DNA of 64,000 bases from positions 248,001-312,000 of the forward strand of contig NZ_FQZB01000007.1 of the NCBI RefSeq assembly GCF_900141845.1, in the 5' to 3' direction. This DNA is from Clostridium cavendishii DSM 21758. Lineage in GTDB: Bacteria > Bacillota > Clostridia > Clostridiales > Clostridiaceae. Both the position numbers and the translations under genes were made by a program. Every line of letters starts with the position of its first letter. The stretch's first letter is position 1. The notes under the pieces are model-generated. The model had not been told where the DNA came from, searched no databases, and saw only the letters and a program-made list of their open reading frames with translations. Below are positions 35,978 to 44,896 of the stretch, in pieces.

Positions 35978-36988
35978 GTGAAAAAGAAACTTTTAAGCAT
36001 AATAGCATTAACAATAGTTTCAAGTATTTTAATAACAGGTTGTACAAAGAAACAAGATGATTCTAAAGCAGCATCTACTAAGGATTTAGAGAAGGTAAAG
36101 CTAATTCTAGATTGGACCCCAAATACAAATCATACAGGACTGTATGTTGCTAAAGATAAGGGATATTTTAAAGATGAAGGCTTAGAGGTAGAAATAGTTC
36201 AACCTTCAGAAGGTGCAGTAAGCCAACTTATAGCAGCTAATAAAGGAGATTTTGGTATAAGCTATCAAGAGGATGTAACATTTGCTAGAACATCAGAAAG
36301 TAGTTTGCCTATAAAAGCTGTTGCAACAATAATACAACATAATACATCAGGTTTTGCTGCACCTAAAAGTAAAGGAATAAAGACCCCAAAGGATTTTGAA
36401 GGAAAGACCTATGGTGGTTGGGGGTCGCCTTCTGAAAATGCTATATTAAAAGCAGTCATGGAGAAAGATGGCGGAGATTTTAATAAACTAAAAATAGTTA
36501 ATATAGGAAGCGATGATTTCTTTGCAGCAACTCAAAAAAATGTAGATTTTGCTTGGATTTTTGAAGGCTGGGCAGGAATAGAGGCTAAACAAAAGGGAAT
36601 AGATTTAGATTATATTGAAATAGGTAAACTAAATAAGGCATTGGATTACTATACACCTATAATAATAGCCAATGAAGAGACAATAAATAAGAAGCCGGAA
36701 CTAGTTAAAAAGTTTCTAAAAGCAACTTCTAAAGGCTATGAATATGCTATACAAAATCCAGAGGATGCAGGTAAAGTATTACTTAAAAATTCTCCAGAAC
36801 TTAATGAAGCCTTAGTTATGGAAAGTCAAAAGTATTTAAAAGATAAATATAAAGCAGAGAGTCCAAGATGGGGAGAAATGAAGGAAAGTGTATGGGATAA
36901 CTATAGTAAATTCCTTTTAGATAATAAATTAATACCTAAAGAATTAAAAGCAAAGGATGCATTTACAAATGAATTCTTACCAAAATAA
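35978..36988 (+). CDS. thiY: ThiY/NMT1-like substrate-binding lipoprotein
   Basis: A 336-residue lipoprotein. Lipobox LITGC places the lipidated Cys at residue 22. The mature part begins with the NMT1/THI5-like motif LDWTPNTNHTGLYVAKDKGY and continues with EGLEVEIVQPSEGA and FGISYQED, as in ThiY proteins that bind N-formyl-aminopyrimidine. The start chosen is GTG 35978, six bases after AGGGTG; a GTG at 35969 overlaps that site. It is the third gene of the TPP-controlled importer and overlaps the ATPase gene by 32 bases. Confidence 0.9.
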   Translation: MKKKLLSIIALTIVSSILITGCTKKQDDSKAASTKDLEKVKLILDWTPNTNHTGLYVAKDKGYFKDEGLEVEIVQPSEGAVSQLIAANKGDFGISYQEDVTFARTSESSLPIKAVATIIQHNTSGFAAPKSKGIKTPKDFEGKTYGGWGSPSENAILKAVMEKDGGDFNKLKIVNIGSDDFFAATQKNVDFAWIFEGWAGIEAKQKGIDLDYIEIGKLNKALDYYTPIIIANEETINKKPELVKKFLKATSKGYEYAIQNPEDAGKVLLKNSPELNEALVMESQKYLKDKYKAESPRWGEMKESVWDNYSKFLLDNKLIPKELKAKDAFTNEFLPK

Positions 36989-37703
36989 AATATTAATAAA
37001 AGATTTAGATAAAAGTTTTAAAAATTTAAAGGTATTAAAAGATATAAATTTAGAGGTTAATGAAGGGGAACTTGTTTCCCTTTTAGGTCCATCAGGAAGT
37101 GGTAAAAGTACAATTTTCAATATTATAGCTGGAACAATGGAAAAGGATAGTGGATTGTTAGAGGTAAATGGAGATATTAGTTATATGTATCAAAAAGATA
37201 TGATGTTACCTTGGAAAACCATAATGAATAATATAGCTATGCCATTAGTCTTAAAAGGAAAACATAAAAAGGAAGCTAAAGCTTTAGTATTAGAGAGTAT
37301 AGAAGAGTTTGGTTTAGCTGGATTTGAAGACAAGTATCCTTCACAGTTATCTGGAGGAATGCTTCAAAGAGCTAACTTTTATAGAACATATCTTACATCT
37401 TCCGATATTATGCTTTTAGATGAACCTTTTGGAGCTTTAGATTCTATAACAAGAACTAAAATGCAAAGATGGCTTTTAAATCTTAGAAAAAAGGTAAATT
37501 CAACAATATTGTTTATAACTCATGATATTGATGAAGCCATTATTCTTTCAGATAGAATATATATAATATCTAAAAAGCCTGCTACTGTACTAGAGAATAT
37601 AAAAGTTACATTGCCTCATAACAACAGACAGGAAGCTTTAACGACAGAAGAATTTTTAAAGATAAAAAGAAATATTTTAGAAGTTATGAAGGAAGAAATA
37701 TAA
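36957..37703 (+). CDS. thiZ: ABC ATP-binding protein of the thiamine-precursor importer
   Basis: An ATPase of up to 248 residues with Walker A GPSGSGKST, Q-loop YQKDMMLPW, signature LSGGMLQR, Walker B IMLLDEPFGALD and FITHDIDEA, the SsuB/TauB type that pairs with SsuC-like permeases. The start is uncertain: ATG 36957 or ATG 36969, both inside the end of the lipoprotein gene; AAAGG before 36957 fits 36969 slightly better. It is the last gene of the operon, followed by a long terminator. Confidence 0.9.
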   Translation: MHLQMNSYQNKILIKDLDKSFKNLKVLKDINLEVNEGELVSLLGPSGSGKSTIFNIIAGTMEKDSGLLEVNGDISYMYQKDMMLPWKTIMNNIAMPLVLKGKHKKEAKALVLESIEEFGLAGFEDKYPSQLSGGMLQRANFYRTYLTSSDIMLLDEPFGALDSITRTKMQRWLLNLRKKVNSTILFITHDIDEAIILSDRIYIISKKPATVLENIKVTLPHNNRQEALTTEEFLKIKRNILEVMKEEI

Positions 37704-37779
37704 TTAAAACAGAAGTTGAAATATTGTAGTTTGTTAAAAATTAGGTGGATTTAAAATATTTCAAATCAAAAATTTAAAT

Positions 37780-37846
37780 AATCTTATATAATTTTCAATG
37801 ACTTTAATTCAAACTGGTCTTAGAAAATTATATAAGATTGTTTTTT
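37780..37846 (+). terminator. Terminator after the transport operon
   Basis: A perfect 17-bp stem, AATCTTATATAATTTTC with GAAAATTATATAAGATT, around a 26-base loop, then TTTTTT. The rest of the 37704-38072 gap holds A+T-rich sequence and the promoter/operator of the next operon. Confidence 0.8.
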
Positions 37847-37992
37847 ATAATTAAATAAATATATAGGTTCTAACAAATAATCTTTATATATAACACTTAA
37901 AATAATTTATATGATTTTGAATAATCTTAATGTAGAAAGGTAATTAAGATTCATATAATACAAAGTTTTTGTTAAATTTATACACAGAAATA

Positions 37993-38021
37993 TTGACTAA
38001 GAATTTAAAAAGAGATATACT
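37993..38021 (+). promoter_or_regulatory. Promoter of the acetyltransferase/ROK/HAD operon
   Basis: TTGACT (37993-37998), a 17-base spacer and TATACT (38016-38021). It is a strong match to the vegetative consensus. Confidence 0.8.
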
Positions 38022-38027
38022 TTTGTC

Positions 38028-38047
38028 ATAAACTTTTAAAAGTTTAT
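38028..38047 (+). promoter_or_regulatory. Perfect 20-bp palindrome at the transcription start, likely ROK operator
   Basis: ATAAACTTTTAAAAGTTTAT is fully self-complementary and starts seven bases after the -10 hexamer. The operon it precedes encodes a ROK-family repressor, so self-regulation through this site is likely. Confidence 0.7.
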
Positions 38048-38072
38048 AATAAAAGTATGGTGGTGAGAGATT

Positions 38073-38651
38073 TTGACTGAAAAGGAGAAAATGATTGCTG
38101 GAGATTTTTATAATACAAGAGATGGTGAATTAATAGAAATGTATCACAAAGCTCGTAAACTTATTGATGACTTTAATAAGACTACATCTTATGAAATGGA
38201 TGAAAAACAAAGTATCTTAAAAAAATTATTAGGTAGTATAGAAAATGGGGTTTGGATAGAAAAACCTTTTTATTGTGATTATGGTGAAAATATAAGTATA
38301 GGAGAAAATACTTTTATTAATTTTAATTGTACATTTTTAGATTGTAATAAGATAACTGTAGGAGAAAATGTTTTAATTGGACCAAATGTCCAAATATATA
38401 CAGCATCTCATCCGTTAAGACCAATGGAAAGAATAAATAAAGATATATCTAATGGAGAAGCGCCCTATAAAACATTTTCTAGACCGGTAAAGATAGGGAA
38501 TAATGTATGGATTGGTGGTAATGTTACAATATTGCCAGGTGTTGAAATAGGAGATAATTCGGTTATCGGTGCTTCAAGTGTAGTTACAAAATCTATACCT
38601 AGTAATTCAATTGCTTATGGAAATCCATGTAGAGTAGAGAAAACAGTTTAA
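38073..38651 (+). CDS. Maltose/galactoside O-acetyltransferase family protein
   Basis: A 192-residue left-handed beta-helix acetyltransferase. The N-terminal Mac domain (MTEKEKMIAGDFYN, residues 1-14) is followed by hexapeptide repeats, catalytic His in TASHPLRP, and the C-terminal run VWIGGNVTILPGVEIGDNSV. The start is TTG at 38073, since the family N-terminus begins there and GGTGGTGAG lies upstream; ATG 38091 would remove six conserved residues. Such enzymes acetylate sugars. Co-transcription with a ROK regulator and a HAD phosphatase fits sugar metabolism; the exact sugar is unknown. Confidence 0.88.
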   Translation: MTEKEKMIAGDFYNTRDGELIEMYHKARKLIDDFNKTTSYEMDEKQSILKKLLGSIENGVWIEKPFYCDYGENISIGENTFINFNCTFLDCNKITVGENVLIGPNVQIYTASHPLRPMERINKDISNGEAPYKTFSRPVKIGNNVWIGGNVTILPGVEIGDNSVIGASSVVTKSIPSNSIAYGNPCRVEKTV

Positions 38652-38665
38652 ACAAAGGAGAAAAT

Positions 38666-39709
38666 ATGATAAATAAATCAGGAAAGCCAAAAGATTTAAA
38701 AAGAGTGAATATAAACTTAGTATTAAATGCTATAAAAAAGAGAAAAACTGCAACTAGAGCAGAACTAGTAAGTGATACTGGTATAAGTCATACTACAGTT
38801 AGAAATATATTATCAGAACTTTTAGAAAAGGAAGAAATATTAGTAGATGGATTAGATGAATCCAGTGGTGGAAGAAGGGCTGAACGATATTCTTTAAATA
38901 TAAATAAAAAAAGTATATTGATAATGTATATAGAAGGAAGAAAATTATGGTACAATATATCAAATATTATTGGAGAAGAAATTTTTAAGGAAAGCTTGGA
39001 TATAGAAGAAAAGTTAAGTAGTAATTTATTAGAAAAACTTTTAGACAAGCTTTTTGAAAAATATAATAATATAAAAGCTGTAGGAATGGCTGTTCCTGGA
39101 ATAGTAAAAGATAGTGGATATTTAAGTGGATTATACTTAGAAGATTTAAGTGACATAGATATAAAAAAATATATAGAAGATAAGTATAGTGTGCCGGTTA
39201 TACTTGAGAATGATTTAAATTCTGTAGCATTAGGTTTTTTGAATGAATATATAAAAGGAAACAAAGATAATTTTAAAATGCTTAATATGATTTACATGCA
39301 CTTTACTAGAATAGGAGCGGGAGCAGGAGTAATAGTTAATGGTAGTTTAGTTAGAGGAAATTATAATTATGCAGGTGAAATTGGGTTTATGAAGATTAAT
39401 AATTCTTATGTTAATGATTTGTTGACTAAGGAATTGAAAGATAGTGATTATGTAGATTTGATTTCTAAGATAATATCAGCAGCAACATGTTTAATAGATC
39501 CTAAATATATAGTACTAGGTGGAGAAGAATTTAGGTATAAATTAATATATGATATTGTAGAAGAAACTAAGAAAAATAATCCAAATACCAAAATGGAATT
39601 ATTAACTATAGAGGATAGCCATAAATTTGGTATTGAAGGTATAAGTAAACTTACTTTAGATTTGATAAATGAAGAGATAAAATTAGTAGAAAAGGATGGT
39701 CAATTATAA
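38666..39709 (+). CDS. ROK-family transcriptional repressor
   Basis: A 347-residue regulator: winged helix-turn-helix at ~20-65 (TRAELVSDTGISHTTVRNIL) and a ROK sugar-kinase-like domain with GMAVPGIV, ENDLNSVALG and GAGAGVIVNGSLVRG then YNYAGEIGF. The usual ROK zinc-binding CXCGXXGC stretch is not visible after GEIGF. A sugar or sugar phosphate probably releases it from DNA. The palindrome at 38028 is the natural operator candidate. It is the second gene of the operon, 14 bases after the acetyltransferase, with AAAGGAG before the ATG. Confidence 0.9.
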   Translation: MINKSGKPKDLKRVNINLVLNAIKKRKTATRAELVSDTGISHTTVRNILSELLEKEEILVDGLDESSGGRRAERYSLNINKKSILIMYIEGRKLWYNISNIIGEEIFKESLDIEEKLSSNLLEKLLDKLFEKYNNIKAVGMAVPGIVKDSGYLSGLYLEDLSDIDIKKYIEDKYSVPVILENDLNSVALGFLNEYIKGNKDNFKMLNMIYMHFTRIGAGAGVIVNGSLVRGNYNYAGEIGFMKINNSYVNDLLTKELKDSDYVDLISKIISAATCLIDPKYIVLGGEEFRYKLIYDIVEETKKNNPNTKMELLTIEDSHKFGIEGISKLTLDLINEEIKLVEKDGQL

Positions 39710-39710
39710 A

Positions 39711-40334
39711 ATGAAGAAACTTATAATTTTTGATGTAGATGGAACTTTAATTGAGACAGCAGTATCAAATACAATAGGTCTTAAAATAACTATGAATGAA
39801 CTTTATAATAAAAGTTATACTGATGAGGATGTAAGACAGTATATGGGTATACCAGGTGATGAAGCTTTAAGGAATCTAAATGTAAAAGAGGAAGAAATCT
39901 CTCGGGTTTGGAGTTATTGGGAGGGTAAAGTAAGAGAAAATTCACATCATAACTATGTTTTTGAAGGAATTTGTGAAATGCTAGAGGAACTAAATAAAAA
40001 ATTTTCCTTGGCAATAGTTACATCTAAAACTCATAGTCAGCTTGAAGAAGATTTTATTAAAAGAGGCTTAATTAAATATTTTGATATTTGGATTTGTAAG
40101 GAAGATACAGATAAACACAAGCCTAACCCAGATCCTTTAATAAAAGCATTAGAGAAGGCAAAAGTGGAACCAAAAGATGCTATTTATTTAGGTGATGCAT
40201 TTGTAGATTGTAAAGCAGCTACTGCTATAAATATGGACTTTGCTCATTGTAGATTTATGGACAAGTATGATGAGGTAGACTGTGAAATTATTTTTAATAA
40301 ACCTAAAGAGATAATAGAGTATTTCTGCAGATAA
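39711..40334 (+). CDS. HAD-superfamily hydrolase, phosphoglycolate phosphatase-like
   Basis: A 208-residue haloacid dehalogenase-type phosphatase with all four motifs: FDVDGTLIET (nucleophile Asp8, Asp10), VTSKTH, the Lys of KPNPDPL, and YLGDAFVDCKAA. The helical cap lies between motifs I and II, as in Gph/PpaX-like subfamily members. The start is ATG 39711, one base after the ROK stop, with AAGGATGG upstream; ATG 39696 lies in that ribosome site. The substrate is unknown; a small sugar phosphate is likely given the operon. Confidence 0.88.
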   Translation: MKKLIIFDVDGTLIETAVSNTIGLKITMNELYNKSYTDEDVRQYMGIPGDEALRNLNVKEEEISRVWSYWEGKVRENSHHNYVFEGICEMLEELNKKFSLAIVTSKTHSQLEEDFIKRGLIKYFDIWICKEDTDKHKPNPDPLIKALEKAKVEPKDAIYLGDAFVDCKAATAINMDFAHCRFMDKYDEVDCEIIFNKPKEIIEYFCR

Positions 40335-40437
40335 TAATATAAACTTTTATAAGATTTCGATTACTATTTAAGGGTATAGTTAGTATAATGTTACTATTTG
40401 AAAATAGAGATTTTATTGAAGGGAAGTTAATAGTATA

Positions 40438-40446
40438 TGTTATAAT
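40438..40446 (+). promoter_or_regulatory. Extended -10 promoter of the PHP gene
   Basis: TGTTATAAT is an extended -10 (TG-N-TATAAT) 55 bases before the start codon, without a clear -35. A second TATAAT lies at 40384-40389 with TTACTA 17 bases before it. Confidence 0.5.
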
Positions 40447-40500
40447 TTATATAAAGTAGTAGGAATACTATATAAATAACAAATGAAGGGGTGTAATAAA

Positions 40501-41211
40501 ATGGATAGTTTAATTGATTTACATTGTCATACATTAGCTAGTGGCCATGCTTACAGTACTTTAGATGAAAACATAAGGGAAGCTAGTAATAAGGGGTTAA
40601 AGGTAATAGGTATATCAGATCATGGACCTAATATGCCCGGTGGGCCACATACATTTTATTTTAACAACTTGAGGGTCTTACCTAAAGTGATTTATGGAGT
40701 TAAAGTGCTTAAAGGTATAGAAGCAAATATAATTGATTTTGATGGTAATTTAGATGTGGATGAATATGTTTTATCTAATTTAGATTATGCTATAGCAAGT
40801 TTGCATACACCTTGTATAGAGAGTGGGAATAAAGAGGAGTGTACGAATGCTGTTATAAAGGCTATGGATATACCAAAGGTAAAGGTTATAGGACATCCAG
40901 ATGATAGTAGATTTCCTTTAGATTATGAACGATTAGTAGCCGCTGCGAAGAAAAAAGGAGTGCTTTTAGAAATTAATAACTCTTCGTTGAAAGTAGATAG
41001 CTATAGAGCTGGAGCTCGTGAGAATTTAATTCAATTATTAAAGCTTTGTGAGAAACAAGATGTTAAAGTTATACTTAGTAGTGACGCTCACATACATTAT
41101 GAAATAGCAGATTTTAAAAATTGCATAAATCTTATAGAAGAAGTAGATTTTCCTAAAAAATTAATAGCAAATTACAATGCTGATATTTTAAAAGCTTTAA
41201 ATTTATTTTAG
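40501..41211 (+). CDS. PHP-domain phosphoesterase (YcdX-like)
   Basis: A 236-residue metal-dependent hydrolase of the PHP family. The metal ligands are visible in order: HCH in LIDLHCHTLASGHAYST, ISDHGP, Glu in GIEANIID, SLHTP, GHPDD and SSDAHIHYE. The spacing matches YcdX-type phosphatases, with three metals. ATG 40501 follows AAGGGGTG; an ATG at 40483 lies before it. It is monocistronic, with its own promoter and the htpG promoter directly after its stop. The natural substrate is unknown. Confidence 0.88.
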   Translation: MDSLIDLHCHTLASGHAYSTLDENIREASNKGLKVIGISDHGPNMPGGPHTFYFNNLRVLPKVIYGVKVLKGIEANIIDFDGNLDVDEYVLSNLDYAIASLHTPCIESGNKEECTNAVIKAMDIPKVKVIGHPDDSRFPLDYERLVAAAKKKGVLLEINNSSLKVDSYRAGARENLIQLLKLCEKQDVKVILSSDAHIHYEIADFKNCINLIEEVDFPKKLIANYNADILKALNLF

Positions 41212-41226
41212 AGACTTATGTAAATA

Positions 41227-41255
41227 TTGACAAATAAAAATCAATTTTATACAAT
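41227..41255 (+). promoter_or_regulatory. Promoter of htpG
   Basis: TTGACA (41227-41232), a 17-base spacer and TACAAT (41250-41255), 27 bases before the ATG. No CIRCE inverted repeat is present. Confidence 0.85.
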
Positions 41256-41281
41256 TATTTATGAAAAAGGAGTGTGATTTT

Positions 41282-43144
41282 ATGATAAAAGAAAATGGTA
41301 ATATTTCAATCCATACAGAAAATATTTTTCCTATTATTAAAAAGTGGTTATATTCTGATAAGGACATATTTATTAGAGAGCTTATAAGTAATGGCTGTGA
41401 TGCTATCAGTAAGTATAAGAGACTTGTTACCTTAGGTGAAGTGAGCGGCGATATTAATGAAGGTTTTAAAGTAACCGTTTCTGTAAATAAGGAAAATAAG
41501 ACTCTTAAGTTTATAGATAATGGTATAGGTATGACTGAGGAAGAGGTTAAAAAATATATAAACCAAGTAGCTTTCTCAGGAGCTGAAGACTTCATAGAAA
41601 AATATAAGGATAAAATGGATGATAGCAAAGATATTATAGGTCATTTTGGATTAGGATTCTATTCTGCCTTTATGGTATCAAAACAAGTTAAAATAGATAC
41701 CTTATCTTTTAAAGAAGGTGCAGAACCTATCACTTGGGTATGTGATGGTGGTACAGAGTATGAACTTACAACTTCTGAAGAAAGAACTACAAGAGGAACT
41801 ACTATAACTTTATTTATAGATGAGGAAAGTGAAGAGTTTTTAGAAGAGTATAAAGTAAGAGAAATAATAAATAAATACTGCGGGTTCTTACCAACAGAAA
41901 TATATTTAGAAAATGAAAATGAAGAGAAAAAAGAGGATAAAGAAATCAAGCCTTTAAATGATATAGCTCCTTTATGGGCAAAAGCTCCTAAGGATTGTAC
42001 TGATGAAGAGTACAAGGAGTTTTATAGAAAAGTTTTCATGGATTTCAATGAACCATTATTTTGGATACATTTAAATGTAGATTATCCTTTTAACTTAAAA
42101 GGTATATTATATTTCCCTAAACTTAATAATGAATTTGAAATAGTAGAAGGTAAAGTTAAGTTATATAATAATCAGGTATTTGTGGCTGATAATATTAAAG
42201 AAGTTATTCCAGAATTCTTATTATTATTAAAGGGAACTATAGATTGCCCAGATTTACCTCTAAATGTTTCAAGAAGTTTCCTTCAAAAAGATAGAGATGT
42301 AATGAAGATTTCTAAACATATAGTTAAAAAGGTAGCGGATAAGCTAGTTGAATTATTTAAGAATGATAGAGAAAACTACAATAACTTCTGGAAAGATATA
42401 CAAGTATTCATTAAGTATGGATGTTTAAAAGATGAGAAATTCTATGAAAAGATAAAGGATATCTTAATTTTTAAAACAATGAAAGGTGATTATGTAACGC
42501 TTAAGGAGTATCTTGAAGAATGTAAAGAAAAACATGAAAATAAGGTATTCTATATTTCAGATGAGAAACAACAATCTCAATATATTAAGATGTTTGAAGC
42601 ATATGATTTAAATGCTGTTATATTAGATACAACTATAGACAACCATTTCATAAGCTTTTTAGAGACTCATGAAAGTGGAGTTAAGTTTACTAGAATAGAT
42701 TCAGATATATCTGAAACACTAAAATCAAAGGATGAAGATAGTGAAGAATCTAAGAATTTAAACACTAAACTAGAAGGAATATTTAAAGATTCATTAAATG
42801 GAAAAATAGCTAAATTCTCAATAGAAAGTCTTAAAAATGAAGCTACTCCAGCTATGATAGTGATATCAGAAGAATCAAGAAGAATGTCTGAAATGAGTAA
42901 AATGTTTGGTGGTATGCAAATGCCGGGCATGTTTACTGAAGAAAAGACTTTAGTTATAAATAAAAATAATAATCTTATTAAGAAATTAATAAGTCTTTCA
43001 GAAGATGAAGCTAAAAAAGAAGATGTAAACTTTATATGTAATCATATATTAGATTTAGCTCTGATATCTAATAAGGAATTAAATGTAGATGAAATGGATG
43101 CATTTATAAAAAGAAGTAATGAACTTTTAAATAAATTAGTATAA
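41282..43144 (+). CDS. htpG: Molecular chaperone HtpG (Hsp90)
   Basis: A 620-residue Hsp90 homologue. The N-terminal ATPase domain has LISNGCDAISK, DNGIGM and GHFGLGFYSAFMV; the middle domain contains NVSRSFLQKD, with the Arg that reaches the ATP phosphate; the C-terminal dimerisation domain ends near LNVDEMDAFIKRSNELL. The length is typical. ATG 41282 lies behind AAAAGGAG; the ATG at 41261 precedes it with no ribosome site. A strong consensus promoter and no CIRCE element suggest control other than by HrcA. Confidence 0.96.
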   Translation: MIKENGNISIHTENIFPIIKKWLYSDKDIFIRELISNGCDAISKYKRLVTLGEVSGDINEGFKVTVSVNKENKTLKFIDNGIGMTEEEVKKYINQVAFSGAEDFIEKYKDKMDDSKDIIGHFGLGFYSAFMVSKQVKIDTLSFKEGAEPITWVCDGGTEYELTTSEERTTRGTTITLFIDEESEEFLEEYKVREIINKYCGFLPTEIYLENENEEKKEDKEIKPLNDIAPLWAKAPKDCTDEEYKEFYRKVFMDFNEPLFWIHLNVDYPFNLKGILYFPKLNNEFEIVEGKVKLYNNQVFVADNIKEVIPEFLLLLKGTIDCPDLPLNVSRSFLQKDRDVMKISKHIVKKVADKLVELFKNDRENYNNFWKDIQVFIKYGCLKDEKFYEKIKDILIFKTMKGDYVTLKEYLEECKEKHENKVFYISDEKQQSQYIKMFEAYDLNAVILDTTIDNHFISFLETHESGVKFTRIDSDISETLKSKDEDSEESKNLNTKLEGIFKDSLNGKIAKFSIESLKNEATPAMIVISEESRRMSEMSKMFGGMQMPGMFTEEKTLVINKNNNLIKKLISLSEDEAKKEDVNFICNHILDLALISNKELNVDEMDAFIKRSNELLNKLV

Positions 43145-43171
43145 AATGGAAATTAAATTTATTATATAAAA

Positions 43172-43218
43172 AATAGCTGTAGAAAGATAAAAAAATATAA
43201 TCTTTCTATAGCTGTTTT
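43172..43218 (+). terminator. Terminator after htpG
   Basis: AATAGCTGTAGAAAGA pairs with TCTTTCTATAGCTGTT, then TT. Confidence 0.8.
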
Positions 43219-43306
43219 ACTTATATTGGTAAAAGGTTATATGAAATTATTTAAAAAGTTAAAATACTTAAAATTAATATAATGCTATAAAGAATAGCAT
43301 AAGTGA

Positions 43307-44263
43307 TTATTTTGTTGAGTAAATTATTTTGAAAAAATCATCAGCAGTTATGATTTCTATAGGGTGTCCTTTTGAAATTAAATCCATAGCTCGTCTTCTC
43401 TTAGTACTCATTTCATGAGGTAAAAGATTTGTTAAATTTTTTCCTCCAATTACTAAAATGTCAGTTTTTTTTGTAACTGAGCCACCTGTTGTAGCGCCTA
43501 ATCTTCTAATAATAGACATAGCTTCGCCTCTACTCATTCTTGGTAAAGCACCTGTAAAAACTACAACTTTATTCTTAAAATAATTAGTTTTTAAAGCACT
43601 AACTTCTCTGAGAAAGGATATAGGTCCTTTTGAGTACAAAGTAGAATCATCAATATTTTTTTTAGTTTTAGAGGTTTTGTTTAGTTTACCACAAGCTTTA
43701 TAACCATCTTTATTGATATAGCCTACCTTTATATTCAATAGCTCTGAAAGGTTATTTAAATCAGAGGGCTTTAGCTCATCTATTATTTTAATCAGAATAT
43801 TTGCACAAGCAGTAGCATCTGCACTAGCATGATGATGTTCAAACTTATATCCTAAATAGGTGCTTATTGTATCAAGTTTAGCATTTTCTAAATTAGGAAA
43901 GAAATTTCTACTTATAACCATAGTGCACAAATAACTAAAGTTTGGATAAGGAATATTATATAGATTTAAAGTTTTTCTAAGAACACTTATATCAAAAGAA
44001 GCATTGTGAGCAATTACAAGAGTATTATTAAAGTATTGTTTTATTTCTGGCCATAACTTATCAAATTCTTTTTCATTTTCAACATCGGCTTGTCTTATTC
44101 CGTGAATCATTATATTCATTGGAGTAAAACGTAATTCTTTTGGTTTGATAAGCCAGTACTTTTCTTCAATAATTTTATTATCTTTAACAACAGTTATACC
44201 TAAAGAACAAGGGCTATGCCTCATTTCATTAGCAGTTTCAAAATCTATAGCTATAAAATCCAT
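43307..44263 (-). CDS. DnaQ-type 3'-5' exonuclease with C-terminal BRCT domain
   Basis: A 318-residue protein. The DEDDh exonuclease domain (1-165) shows FIAIDFET (Asp7, Glu9), HNASFDISVL and HHASADATA. After a linker, a BRCT domain at ~235-310 reads VVVFTGALPRMSRGEAM, then GATTGGSVTKKTDILVIGG, like the BRCT of NAD-dependent DNA ligase. It probably trims DNA ends in repair or replication, with BRCT as docking module. ATG 44263 follows GGAGG on the minus strand; the 12 extra codons of a longer reading start at 44299 lack one. It is transcribed toward htpG. Confidence 0.9.
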   Translation of the reverse strand: MDFIAIDFETANEMRHSPCSLGITVVKDNKIIEEKYWLIKPKELRFTPMNIMIHGIRQADVENEKEFDKLWPEIKQYFNNTLVIAHNASFDISVLRKTLNLYNIPYPNFSYLCTMVISRNFFPNLENAKLDTISTYLGYKFEHHHASADATACANILIKIIDELKPSDLNNLSELLNIKVGYINKDGYKACGKLNKTSKTKKNIDDSTLYSKGPISFLREVSALKTNYFKNKVVVFTGALPRMSRGEAMSIIRRLGATTGGSVTKKTDILVIGGKNLTNLLPHEMSTKRRRAMDLISKGHPIEIITADDFFKIIYSTK

Positions 44264-44497
44264 TTTTGCCTCCATAGATAAAAATTTAAGTAAGGTCATT
44301 ATTAAATGACTTTTAGATTATATCATATATAAAAGTATATAAAAATATTTTTAAGTATGAAGGGTGGATATATAAATATTTGTTATAATAGAAATATTTA
44401 TTATAAGTTTTTACTTAATAAATACTATTTTTATTGTGTCAAATTTTTATTAGATTAATAATTATATTATAGAAGCATTATTTTAAGGAGAATAACT

Positions 44498-44890
44498 ATG
44501 AGAGGAGGACTTCCTAGTATTAACAATGGGAGAGTAGTAAATAATGAAGAAGCATTTTTAAGAATGGATGAATTTGAAGATAAGTATTTAATTTATGGAA
44601 AGTTACCAGGTGTTAGAAAGCAGGATATAAATATAAATTATAATGAAGATGATGAAAACATAACCGTATCTACCGTTATTAGTAAGAGCAAAAGTGCAAG
44701 CTCAAGTTTTGTATTTATTAGTGTCCAAGAAAGTAGAAGTATATCAAAGACATTTTCAGTACCTAATATAGATACTTCAAAAGTAAGTGGTGATTTTGAT
44801 GGAATGAATATAGAATTGCATCTTCCAAAGAAAATAGAAGTAAAAACAAATGGTTTAATTATAGACATTGATGAATTCACAGAAGAATAA
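44498..44890 (+). CDS. Hsp20 / alpha-crystallin-type small heat shock protein
   Basis: A 130-residue small heat shock protein. The alpha-crystallin domain runs from about 24 to 120: DEFEDKYLIYGKLPGVRKQD, then NITVSTV, SISKTFSVPNIDTSKVSG and DGMNIELHLPKK (the conserved G-x-L position is changed to MNIEL). It holds unfolding proteins without ATP. It is shorter at the N-terminus than the usual clostridial Hsp18 proteins. The ATG follows AAGGAG. A perfect hairpin follows the stop. Confidence 0.8.
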   Translation: MRGGLPSINNGRVVNNEEAFLRMDEFEDKYLIYGKLPGVRKQDININYNEDDENITVSTVISKSKSASSSFVFISVQESRSISKTFSVPNIDTSKVSGDFDGMNIELHLPKKIEVKTNGLIIDIDEFTEE

Positions 44891-44896
44891 TTACTT

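Noticed and set aside
41261..41281. ATG at 41261 as the htpG start
   Set aside because: The seven extra codons contain the AAGGAG ribosome site of the ATG at 41282 and are not part of the HtpG N-terminus.
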